Shown: piece after piece, positions 9,301-24,500 of the stretch | Layout: each line of letters starts with the position of its first letter | How positions within the stretch are numbered: position 1 is the stretch's first letter | Assembly: GCA_011800805.1 (NCBI GenBank) | Contig: MPNW01000771.1 | Coordinates: 7,047 to 38,755, forward strand | DNA length: 31,709 nucleotides | Direction: 5' to 3' | DNA from: Hirudo medicinalis | Lineage: Eukaryota; Annelida; Clitellata; Hirudinida; Hirudinidae | Position numbers and translations under genes: made by a program | The notes under the pieces: generated by a model | What the model saw: only the letters and a program-made list of their open reading frames with translations | Told to the model about the DNA's origin: nothing | The model's database searches: none

Positions 9301-12300
9301 CATTCAACCCTGGGAAGGTGGCCTGGGAAAATGTGGAAGTTTGTTTGTTTTCTTTCAATTAAGTTGGAATTAATTTCTCGAGAACAACGTTCAGTGCATC
9401 TTTGGCACCTTAACCAACAGCTTGACTAAAACTTCTCATCCGAGCTTAAATAAAATCTTAGCCAAAGACAAACCAATTATCTCTTAGCGTACAAATAGGC
9501 CTATTCGTCATCTCGACAAGAGAACGCTTTGCACTTAACATTGATAATGTTCGAAATTCACAAATCAAGGCTATTCGGCACATAAATAAATGCTCTCGGT
9601 ACTTAAATGTATGTACTTAATACTTAAGTACAAGCACTCGGTACTTAAATATACGTAATACTTAAATACACGTGCAAACTTGAATACGGCACTACTATCC
9701 ATCAAGTATGAATGTGACTTCTTAACTTCTCTTAACGAAAGCTAAGTTCTATCGCACTTAATAAACTGGAAATTGAAGAAATGAATCTTCACAGTATTGA
9801 CTGAGAAGGTAGATTCTTAAATGGATGAAATATATAATAAATGTACTTGAGTAATATCAAACAATCGATAGTTTAAAAATCAATCGATCGATCGATGAAT
9901 AAATAATGCTTAAGGATGACTTAAGGAAAATAAACAGCAACTTGACAATCAAAAGACCTTTCGTGTTCGGTGCGCATGGATACACCTAGTTGTATCAAAC
10001 AACAATCGATAAACAATCTTATTATCATAGGACATGGATATACCTAGTTATGTCAGACAACAACAACAACAATGAATAAACAATTTCATTATCTTAGGGC
10101 ATCCTCTGCTTCTCATCATAAACTAGTTACCAACAAGTTAGCTAATGTCTTTAATCTCAAACCTTCAAATGATGACTGAATATTACAATTATTTACATTT
10201 CAGTTCGTGAATTCGTTCAACCCACCTCGAGATCTTTGTTTCTGTTGGTCAAGCATGATCACCACCTCCATGACCTAAGGACAACGTAGATCACGATGGC
10301 GATGATTCGTGATGACGATGATTATGACGATGATAAAATACATTGTCACACATAGAATGTAATCATCTGAAAGCATCATTCTCCTCAGGCATATAGAACA
10401 TTTCCAACAAAGCACAAACACCCAACCAATGCGATCAATCATGACTTATCACAGTAGCAATTCAATTAGGCTGCTATTATTAGTATTTAATATCTCGTGA
10501 TTCATGAATAATTAATGAATCGTGATTCATGAATAATTAATGAATTGAAGACGAACAGGCCCGTATTTGGAAAAGTGTTGGACGAGTTCCTCTTCAGTCA
10601 CGTTGACTGGCAGTCCTCCGATGAATATTTTCTTCTTGCTGTTCTCCAGGCTCTTACTGCCCTGTACAAGTTCAAAGGTCATCAGATTATTTCAACAGAT
10701 AATTGAATAAATTATTACAAATTACGAAATATTACGACATAGTTCGAAAAATTTTCTAAACGACCTATCAAAACAACAACAACAGCATCGGTATTATGTG
10801 ATACTTGTAACACACCTTATTCATGCTTCTGGGGTTGCAGGCTTTGGGGTCAATCTGCAGAGAACAGATTGAAGTTAATTGAAAAGTTGGCATTGGCAAA
10901 CAAATTATGGGCTAATTACTTTCTGATAAAAAGAATTCGCATTATGCCTCAAATAATACCCCGGCCTCACAACGTATAAGATCAAATCCGACCATATAGG
11001 CCGAGCTAAAACGATCATTACCATCTACCATCTGCCATCGTCATCATCATCATCATCATCAGGCAGTCATAATCATTCACAATTAGCTATTACAGTTATT
11101 AGTAACGAAAGCGATGACGACGATGAACATTAGTGTCTTTAATAACAATCAATGTTATCATTAGTAATTTCAAGAGCATAATCATCACCACCAACATCGT
11201 CATGGCGTTTATCGCATGGAACCATTAATAACTTAAGGCAGAGTAGAGAAGTGAAATGAATCAACAAGGCGATGAGAAATAATAGAACAACAATTAGCAG
11301 TCTTATCACTTTTTATCGCACCGTGATCGTCAGCAGATGAGCCTGGGTCAGTTCGAAATGAGGGGACATTGAAAGGTTCGCAGATGGCAAATGATAAACA
11401 AGCAATCACACAAAAGGCTTAAGTGGCTCACTAACACGAGCATCGGTGAAGGCTTATGAGAATGATTGCATTCTGATGCTTATCTCACCGTACGTCCTCG
11501 CCCTGCCCTCATCTCGTCACCATCTCCCCAAAGTGGTCATCACCCAAAAGTCGTTGAGCAGTTGAAAAGCACGTATCGATCTCGAAGTCAAATCCATTCA
11601 AAAGTCTTTCATTGTCGACGGAGATGATTATTTTAATTTTAAGTCATCGATTCAAATATTAACTCTAAATTGTAATTCGCCAACTTAGAGTCGTCAATCA
11701 CCGACAGGTTACCGTTCGATTTACGAACCAAACCTTTCAACGCCAACAGACCTAGAAAAAACAATATGTCCTCGGAGCTGTTATCAGGAATGCGAATCAC
11801 GTTTAAAAATCGAGGGCTTTAGAACAAATTCTTCTATTTGTCAGAGAAATGGCTAGGGTGGGGCACGCCTCCGCGCCACCTCCCATCCGTCAACATAACA
11901 TCCATCCGTCGATATGACGTCCGTTCCATCTTGAAGATTTACGAATAAGTTGAAAGAAAAACGAGAAATGATTAGAAGATTAGAGAGGTGACGTCCCACT
12001 GATGGACCAATCAAACGTTTAACTACGAGATTCAGACGCAAACGATGCGGGAATTACTCGGCCATCAGCAAATAATTTGCTCCTGAAACCAGGCACGTTG
12101 ATTCAAATATTTTTACGCAGGAAGCTCCATCAGAGTTGTCTATAAAGCATCTCAAGATGGCAGGTCATTTTAAAAGAAGTGTGAATGAACCCCTGAGGTT
12201 GGCATATGAATGGACTGCTTAAGTAATGTGACATCAAAAAATATCTTTAATCAATTTTTTTCTGTTTTTCAGATTTAAGCATTCTTTTTGCCTCAAGAAA

Positions 12301-12878
12301 TTTCATTATTTAACATCACAAACATAATTTCTTGATCTGACAGCAAATGATATCTGAATGTGAAGCTATTAGTTTTATTTTGCTAAAATGTCTCACAAGA
12401 ATATTTCTAAAACATGTCACCTGTCTGCCATCAAGAATATGACACTTTGAAGACAGAACCACCTCCACACATGTAGGATCTTTGAATGTGACAAATCCAA
12501 ATCCCCTTGATTTGCCAGTTTCTGGATTCTTCATAACCACACAATCGATCACCTCCCCATAACGACTAAAATATTTCAGCATGGAGCCTGCAACAATTTA
12601 CAAAATCAGAAGTTTTCAATAAAACACAGTGCTTCATTTGAATGTAACTCTGTAGAATCAACACAAAATACATTTTTAGGTAAATTGTCTTTAATACAAC
12701 ATCAACTTACTGTTGTTTGTATTCCAGCTCAAGCCTCCTACAAAAACTTTCCTAAAATAACATAAGAGTCAATTTGAAGATCTATCTTAATTACCAATTA
12801 AGCAAGTATTCTAGAGAATATTAGCAGCGAAAATCCATACCCCTTCTCGTCTCCGTGTTGCATTGCGACGTCTTTCAT
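6333..12878 (-). CDS. DAZAP1: DAZAP1-like RNA-binding protein with two RRMs
   Basis: Exons in transcript order: 12878-12841, 12751-12711, 12587-12421, 10854-10816, 10661-10557, 10274-10226, 8020-7938, 7776-7440, 7365-7213, 6797-6711, 6454-6333. All phases match, giving 406 aa; human DAZAP1 has 407. RRM1 (about 13-88) has RNP2 KVFVGG and RNP1 SRGFGFVTF; the linker is IDPKACNPR; RRM2 (about 105-180) has RNP2 KIFIGG and RNP1 SRGFGFLTF, followed by VEVKKAEPRD. These match DAZAP1/hrp48-type hnRNPs, which bind RNA and act in splicing and translation. The C-terminal half is low complexity (Pro, Ser, Ala, Gly) and ends in GFHPYRR, as human DAZAP1 does. The start is supported by an in-frame upstream stop. 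Exons 8-10 rest on phase and splice signals more than homology; exon 10 is the least certain. Donors of exons 5 (GTTCGT) and 8 (GTCGAG) are weak. Musashi is a less likely relative because of the C-terminus. Confidence 0.92.
6596..6650. repeat. AATTAAAC tandem repeat
   Basis: About six copies of an 8-9 bp unit close to ACAATTAA, in the last intron of the DAZAP1-like gene, roughly 60 bp downstream of the exon 10 donor. Confidence 0.8.
8464..8654. repeat. Inverted-repeat element enclosing a degenerate CCCTAA-like array
   Basis: The left arm (8464-8496) contains GGTAAAAGCCAACT and GACTTTT. The right arm (8617-8654) carries the reverse complement of both blocks, with small indels between them. 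Between the arms, about 8498-8586 has a clear 6-bp period with units such as CCTAAC, CCTATC and CTAGCC. It lies in the 2.2-kb intron between DAZAP1 exons 6 and 7. It looks like a small non-autonomous element or a folded satellite; no target-site duplication is obvious. Confidence 0.7.
9596..9668. repeat. Degenerate TACTTAA repeat
   Basis: Five copies of TACTTAA-type words with variable spacers, in the long DAZAP1 intron. Probably simple-sequence decay. Confidence 0.5.
9975..10100. repeat. Diverged tandem duplication, about 58-68 bp unit
   Basis: Units 9975-10032 and 10033-10100 both start CATGGATA, continue ACCTAGTT and AATAAACAAT, and end near ATTATC-TAGG. The second has an extra CAA run. 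Intronic in the DAZAP1-like gene. Confidence 0.7.
10496..10545. repeat. Perfect 25-bp tandem duplication beside a splice donor
   Basis: Two identical 25-bp units (10496-10520 and 10521-10545). Each contains the palindromes ATTCATGAAT and AATTAATT-like text. The pair starts about 11 nt inside the intron after DAZAP1 exon 5 (donor at 10556), so in the transcript it could form a hairpin next to a weak donor. Confidence 0.85.
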
Positions 12879-13880
12879 AGGAGCTTGAAATTCAAACCGG
12901 TATCGGCAATTTAATACTGAAGATACCGGAACCGTTAAAAAAATATCAAAACAATTCCGACTGGTAAACTATGCGGTGCGATTTATTATACTGCACCCAC
13001 GGCTTTCAAATATAAATTTCCAGGTTGCGAACATGAGCTTCAGGAGAATTTGAAAACCAAGCTCACTACGATTTGTTTCACTTCACAACCGGTATCGGTC
13101 AAACTATTCTTTGCTGCAGGAGTCAACTTTTAGTTTATTGAACGTGAAGAATTTGACGAAAACTATTTTAAATTAAATTACTGTATAATTTTCAATGAAG
13201 CTGAAGTATTTTTTTTTAAAATATTTGTGCAATAGACTTTTCTTCTGTCGAAGAGGTGTAACACTACAATCTGAGGCAGATCCAAGTGTCTGGTGTAAGC
13301 ATATCAACTAGCATTCGATGCATGCATGCAGACAGAAACCACACATAGAAACACATTTGCGCGCACACCTCCAATATCAAAGTGTCTTTATAGTTGGTGG
13401 ACTACTGTCAGGCCTTTCCTAGTACAAGTGGGAAAACCAAGGCAGACATAATTTTAAAGGCCGTGCGGATTTCGTTTTAAACCCACGGAGATTATCGAGC
13501 TGTGTACAATTAAATTTGTTTTGTTGCCCCTTAAATAGGCTTCAAAATGTTAACTGCTATCAAAAATAAATATTTTTAAGAAATTTATTTTGCTAACAAA
13601 TGTGTCGATACTGCCCGGCAAGATAACTTAAATGTTTTCCATCATGTCGTCATCAGGAAATTACTGTACAAATCCTCTCATTATAAACGAGCAGATCAAG
13701 AAATGTTGCCAACTAATTTTGTTAGCTATTTGTAACCACGATGAATAGATTTATTCCGAAAGCTTTCCATGAATGCATATAACAATATTATCGTCTTTAA
13801 ATTTAAGTAAGTCTGATTTTCTTACAAATTTAATATTTGCAACTAATGGTGAATGCTATTTATTGAATGTAGTTATGACT
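12879..13880. other. 5' flank of the DAZAP1-like gene and spacer
   Basis: Immediately upstream of the minus-strand start codon. Apart from the duplicated AACCGGTATCGG motif I see no gene. No TATA box is evident at the expected distance. Confidence 0.5.
12895..13098 (-). promoter_or_regulatory. Duplicated AACCGGTATCGG motif upstream of DAZAP1-like gene
   Basis: The 12-mer AACCGGTATCGG occurs exactly twice, at 12895-12906 and 13087-13098, and the inverted core GATACCGG occurs at 12922-12929. All are within 220 bp upstream of the ATG. The AACCGG core resembles Grainyhead/CP2-family sites (AACCGGTT), but the binding factor is inference. Confidence 0.4.
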
Positions 13881-14179
13881 TACCTCTAGCTTAACATTAA
13901 GTGGTTTCTTGAAATCTTGGGCCAACCTTCAACATTCAGACAAGCAGCTTAAAATTCACAAATGCGTTGAAATTAAAATATTTTTCATGAAACATGTGAA
14001 TTAATTTAAAGCATACCTTCTTACCAATCTTTAGCGGTCGTTTACATAGCCGTTTCCAAAAGTTTCCATTGTGCCATAATTTTGCATTATCAGAGAACAT
14101 AAAAGTATTAATGACTTAGATTTATTAGTTTGTCAGTCGAATTCTTTATTCATTCCTAATCGATCCTACGGTCATTATT

Positions 14180-14510
14180 TGGATAAGGACAAAGATTGCC
14201 AGTCCCTGAGTTGATGCCGTGCCTCCTCGATTTTTCTGTAGACGAAGCACTTGAGGACACTGATGACCAAAACAAAGGTCATCAACTTTTGGAATCAAAT
14301 TTCGGAATATTAAATTTCGGAAAGAGCAGAGGTTTTGAAAACCCTTTGATCATTGGCGTCCGTAGAGGGAGAAAATGCTCCCTCCTGGATTTTGTCAAAA
14401 TACTAACATTTTGTGTCACAATACTAATATTTGATGGCTGGGGATTCAAACCAGACCGACTAATTACAAAAGCGAGCGCCCAAGGCCGACGACAACCGGA
14501 GAACAGCAGC
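14180..14510 (-). mobile_element. Possible old tRNA-derived SINE
   Basis: On the minus strand, GGGCGCTCGC followed about 20 nt later by GGTTTGAATCCCC (near 14455) resembles the lower half of a tRNA with a good pol III B box. The A box is poor. The roughly 260 nt downstream, including a plus-strand open frame 14196-14525 of no known family, could be the body. A full-length consensus is needed to be sure. Confidence 0.3.
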
Positions 14511-14525
14511 TTGGTGGAATGTTGA

Positions 14526-15800
14526 CGGTAGGACCAGTTAACAACTGAATTATTTCACGTCTCTGTTTTTTGACAGTGACAGAAATGTTTTAGTTCCATT
14601 TTTGTTAGTTAATATTAATTGCTAGTTGATATTAGTTTTACTTGTGATTTTGTTTTATGGCTAATCACTTTGTAGTAGTTCCTGACAACGTAAACAGCCT
14701 ATGGGATGTCACCTTAGAGGTCATAATTTAAGTAATTTTCTTTCCTAAGACGATCTCTTTCCCTAATTTTATGACACTGTCACAAATGAGAAGCTAACTG
14801 ACCGCTAAAGCCATTCTGAGTTGAGAGTTCAAACAAAACCGCACAGCTTGGTTGAGGTTAGCATTGTGAAATATTCCAATTAAATGCTTTAAGCACTGCT
14901 TACGATTTGTAAACATAATAAATTGATCATCGCTAACTTTTGAGTGAGGCTGCCATGTTACCATGTTATTGGCGAAAGTCAAAGGCCCTCGATAACGGCA
15001 GAATTCAAGAATTCAATGAATTCACTCCCTTAGGACTGACCCTTGAGCCGAAAGCATTTTACTTTTATGTTGATATTCAATGTGCATATTTACTTGTTCG
15101 GCAATAAAAATAAATAAAAATGACAGCTCTAAAGTTGTGTCAGCAGGTGAACTTGCGTAACAATATAATAAAACCATGAACGAAATTCAGTGTGTTTGTT
15201 AAATTAATTTCATATATTCCTCAAATTTAAAATTACATTTTGATCTAGAAAACATAAACAATAAATAAATATTGCTCTAGAGACCCCAACAACCCATGAA
15301 ATCTTTCACCACAATCTTCCTCATCGGGTCTAAAATCACTAAATTCAGCTAATCAGTCACTTAAATCCGACACAGTTGGATTCCTTCTTGAAATTATATC
15401 AGGTGACCTTGACAAACATCCATAGTAAAGTGGAGTTGAAATTGATATCAGAAGTCGAGTGACTCGAGGATGCAAGCCATTTTAATTGAGGTGATGCAGA
15501 GCTTGGATGGGCACATCAGAACATTCTAGTGAAGTGAACTAATTAAATAAATTAAATTAAATCTTAACGAACCAAACTTTTCCAACAATATTGCTCATTA
15601 GTTAAGCAAATGTTGGTTATTTTATAAATCACTACATTCCATTGGCAAATGTAAGAACACCAGGTAAGGAGCATGGGAGGAGCAAAAACTAAGGGAAACC
15701 AATAAAAAATTAATAACATGTTGATGGCTCTAAAATAAAATTCAACTAGGACATTCTGTCCTGAAATAAATGACGAATGAACGAATGTTATCAAGACTCC
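14526..15800. other. Spacer at the 3' side of GPI
   Basis: No coding exon recognised. The part nearest 15800 is presumably the 3' UTR of the minus-strand GPI gene, but I see no convincing AATAAA for it close to the stop codon. Confidence 0.45.
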
Positions 15801-20171
<4,371 letters not shown>

Positions 20172-21484
20172 GATTCAGATTTAAGAAGCGAGAGCGAAAG
20201 GACGACCCGAGCTTGTTTATATATCAACCAGCCTGGATGCATTTGCAAGTTATATTAGCCTACATAACTTATCTTAAGTTAATCTTTAATGAATTCAGTT
20301 TATTTAAATAGTATATCATTTTCATTGTGTTTATGTATTGAAGATAAAATCATTAAAATCTGGGAATTGAAATCAGCAAAATTCTATTCGAATTGGAATT
20401 CAAATAACGATAAATAATAAATTGATGATTTTATTGGCACTTCACTTTCAGTTTTTCACTTTACATTGACTCAGGAGATCATACCTTTTATAATTCTATT
20501 TGTTGGTAATTACTGTAAACATCTGATTGCTTAACTGGAATGCAGTGGCTGCACGAAGGAATGGAACAAGAAGGTTTACATGCAGCCGGTGATACGTAAA
20601 TACCTTAAGAACACCTTTAATAATTCAGGATTTTGTCCAATCAAAATCAAAATTAAAGTCAAATTCTGTTGATTGTGAGGTAAAGACTTTTTGGAGGAGG
20701 CAAAGCCGACGTTTCATTTTTTCAACATCCTCCCTATGTTAAGTATGTTATATGACATGGCCCATTAACATTGTATATGCTAGATTTAGGTATTTAAGGA
20801 ATGTTATTACAATTTTATTCAGTTAAGTTCTCTATAAATCTGAAAATTAAGCTGAATTTGAAAAATAAATGAGAAAAACTTATTTATTTCTTCGGAGAAT
20901 TAAACTTTTCTAGTTGTGTATAAGTGAAATCGCTCAAAAATGTTCATACTAATATTTGCAAGCACTAACAACCACATGCCCTTGTTATTGAAGTCATCAT
21001 TCCATTTTCTTTCAAAGTTACGAAGTCTGCACATGGCACTTGTTAATATAAGTTAACCGTTTATTATTATTATTATTTTTATTATTATTATTATTATCGT
21101 CATTATGCATTTCATCTCTATTTTTTCATATTTCAGCATTGCCTTAAACTAATTTGCGTGTTAGTAAAATTAGTAATAATTAGTTTTATCTAAATCCATT
21201 CATTATAACTCATCCATGGATCAAAAGGTTGAGCAGTCAAAAGATAACATCCATTTATTAATTTATTTATGGTTATTCGGCTTACTCAAAATTGCGTGTT
21301 ATTGTTAATATTATTTGTTGGCAAGTCTTTTTAATCTTTGCAAAAATTGAAGCCAAACATTTAAATCTATTTAATGTATTTTTTATTTAATTTTATTTTG
21401 TATTTAAAATTTTAATTTTTAAAATGTTGCTATTTTTGAAGACCTTCAAGTTTATACACTGTTTATCAGTTTTTGACCGCGAAT
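20172..21484. other. Divergent intergenic region between GPI and HURP genes
   Basis: AT-rich. Holds the GPI TATA box at its left edge, an ATT microsatellite at about 21061-21100, and the HURP promoter at its right edge. No exon or RNA gene recognised. Confidence 0.55.
20216..20223 (-). promoter_or_regulatory. TATA box of GPI
   Basis: TATATAAA on the minus strand, 45-52 nt upstream of the ATG. It is followed by a pyrimidine-rich stretch (CCTTTCGCTCTCGC) where transcription could start, giving a 5' UTR of about 20-25 nt. Confidence 0.6.
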
Positions 21485-21513
21485 CACGTGACATTTCGAA
21501 TGCATCCGATTGG
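21485..21513 (+). promoter_or_regulatory. E-box, TTCGAA and inverted CCAAT in the HURP promoter
   Basis: CACGTG (21485-21490), TTCGAA (21495-21500) and ATTGG (21509-21513) lie 33-61 bp before the ATG, preceded by a TTTGACCGCGAA stretch. CCAAT boxes plus TTTGAA/TTCGAA (CHR) elements are typical of G2/M genes in vertebrates, and HURP is a mitotic gene. Functional assignment is inference. Confidence 0.4.
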
Positions 21514-21545
21514 CACGCACCTTCGGTTTAGTTTTTGTTTTTAAG

Positions 21546-24500
21546 ATGTCGAACACTAGATCTAAATTTGAGTCTAAGTTTAAGGAAAGAACTAGGTTGG
21601 GTAAAACGGAGAATAATGTCGCTGAAAATAAAGCTAGACAGCAACAATCACGTTCTGCCGCCATCAACTCGAGAAGGGCTGCGACAAGTGGATTTACACC
21701 GTTGAAGGAGGAATCTAAGCAAACAAGATCAACCAGAGCTCAACCCAGAGGTTTGATTTAGATATTAATACGCGGTGCTCTATGTTCAGTCCATTGTCGA
21801 GTGAATCATTCGCATAGAAAAGTCTGGAATAGTATGTATTTTGTATATTGATAAATTGACTCCCTTATTCCATGAGATCAAACTGGATGTATTGATGTTA
21901 TTCATTTAATAGCAATATGCATTAAGCCAGACAACGAGCAGAAAAAAAAAATAATTAACTTTTCGTCATCATTTTTTCTCTAGAAACATTTTGAATTGCA
22001 TTGTTGACTGAATAGTTACAGACATTTGTGTATTAATTTGCATAGGTGTTATTAAACTGGCATGATATGTACTGTCTAGGTACCAATTCAATCGAGGACC
22101 GAAAGATCCTATTAGACAAATGGAAGACCGAAAAAGAGCTTCGCAAGCAGAAGGAATTGGAAGAGAAGAACAAGAGGAGAGGATTGGTTGCCACTCAAAG
22201 CAACAAGGTTTCAGCAAAATCAAAGGTGTTTTAATCAGAAATTTAGTCATGAGCATCTCAGAAAGACTGGAAATTCTTTAAGTTGCAAGTAATGAAAACC
22301 AATGATAATCTCATTTGCTTTGTTAAACAGGCCCAACACCTACAGGAAAACAAAGTCACCAAACCTGTTGGAAGGCCTCCAAAGGCCAAAGAAGAACCAA
22401 AGAGAATGACCAGGAGTGTGATCAGAGACCAGGCAGAAAAAGATAAACCAAAAATTCAATCAAAGAGTAGATCGATTCAACCAGTGGAAAAACCTTCCAA
22501 ACAAACTGCTGAAAAGAAGCAACAGGTTTTTATTTTGCAATTTACAATCTGACATCCTCATTCCTTGAGGGCACCTTGATGAAATTTTGATGAGAACAAG
22601 TTTCTTATTGTTATTTGATCAGATGAAAAACCAACCGTTGAAGAATCAAACTAGCACAACAACCAAGAAGGAAGTCACATCGACCGTCAATTTAAGAGGT
22701 ATGCATATTTAATTCCAGGGTGTTCATGAATATTAAGATGGGTCTTTTTGCAGCATCGAGAACAACCCAGTCAAAAGTCGTCGAGGAGAAAAGAGTGACG
22801 AGATCGGCTCGAGACGAGCAGGTCGTTGTCGGTAAAAAAGAAACTTCCGAGCCTAAGAGGGGAAGAGGAAGACCACCGACAATAAAACACGAGGCACCTG
22901 TCGTTCGCGACAAGACTGCCGGAAAGGAGAGAGCCGATTTGAAGAAGAAAGTTGTCATTGTCGAAGAGGATTCCGATTCCAGTGAAAGTGGACGTGTCAG
23001 GCCTCGTCTAAATAAGAGGTTTATAATAATAGTTAATTTATAATGCGCCATTTGCATAGCGTCAGAGGCTTATAACCTTATTTTTTGAATCATTGTTTCC
23101 TGTTTCCAACGTTAAGGGTTAACTCTTACAGCTTTTCCACTCCACCTCAAAATGCTGGTCCTAAGAATGTTTTGGGAGGATCCTCAGTGAAGAGGAGGCA
23201 GGCGATAGCACCAAAATACACATCCACTCCAAAGAATGACAAAGATGAGGTTTATGATGGCGATGACAGTGATGATGAGGCTAAAGAGATTAAGGATGTT
23301 GGTAATGAAAGCCTGATCAGAAAGAGGGGTAGGCCCAAAAAATCAGAGAGGAGAAAAACTGTTGGGGGTCTTTTCACCCCAAAAATGAGAAGTTCAGAGG
23401 CTGTCGAGGACACTTCTCTCGTTGCGACCGAGGGTCGCAAACGTGGCCGACCCCCAAAGTCGGTCGAACGATACACTCCGGTGAAACCCGCAGAACCCTC
23501 GAGTTCTGAAGAAGCAATGGAAGTCGAAGTTCGATCGACGTTTTCGACAGATGCCGTTTTGGGCTCGGCAGGCCGCAAGAGAGGAAGGCCTCCGAAGTCC
23601 ATCCGAAGGAGAACCATTGCGGTCGGAAACGTGGGAACCCCGAAGTTTGCCGTGGATGCAAAACTGGCAGCTAAAAGGACCAGGCGTTCGTTGGAACCAA
23701 TTTTGAGGAGGAGTTTTGAGGCTGATGACCCAACAGAAAATGTGGATGTGCTTGTTGTGTCTCCAATCATAAACAAAAAGAGGGTGGTTGAAAATGACAA
23801 TCAAATCCTAGTTGTGAGCATTTCAGCAGCTGATGAAGAAGATAACATTTCCCCTGAACAAGTGCCAAGGAAAAGAGGAAGGAAGAATAAACAGGCACCA
23901 CTAGATGGTGATGTGCTGTATTCATTGGCTGAAGAAGATGAACAGGAGGCCAATGATCAGGCAGGAATGATCGATGCTCTGGGAAATGAAGATGATGTGA
24001 TGGAAGATGAAGATGACATCATGGAACATGAGAAGATTCCTATAGATGATGATGATAATGTCTTGTACTCTCTGGTTGAAGATCCTCAAGAAAGCAAATC
24101 CCCTAAGAAAGATGAGCTGCAAAAGGCATTGACTCCGATGAATTTGGGCAGGAAGAGGAAGAGCATGAGTCGTCTGCCTGCAGGAAAGTTGCTCAACATG
24201 TCTGCAATCGAGCCACTGCAAAGCATTTCTCCAAAACATGCAGGTAAAAGATCGTCAAAATTTGACTTATTTCACTTTTAAAATGTCTCTAACATGCAAT
24301 AAATGTGAGTAAAATATGCCTGCTGAGTGTTAGTTAAAAAGAGTGTATACATATACCTTTTATCTTTATTGCTACTCATAAAAATCTGAATGCATTGTGT
24401 TCAAGAGTTTAAGAGAGTCTAACGTGAATTTTCTTCAACAGAGAATCAAGATCCGGTGTTCAAAACTCCGCTGCCGAAGATCGACAGGAGGAGCAAGAGG

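Noticed and set aside
14196..14525. 109-aa plus-strand open frame
   Set aside because: No domain, no splice partner, and it lies across a possible SINE on the other strand.
23252..23800. 182-aa minus-strand open frame
   Set aside because: Antisense shadow of the large HURP exon 6.
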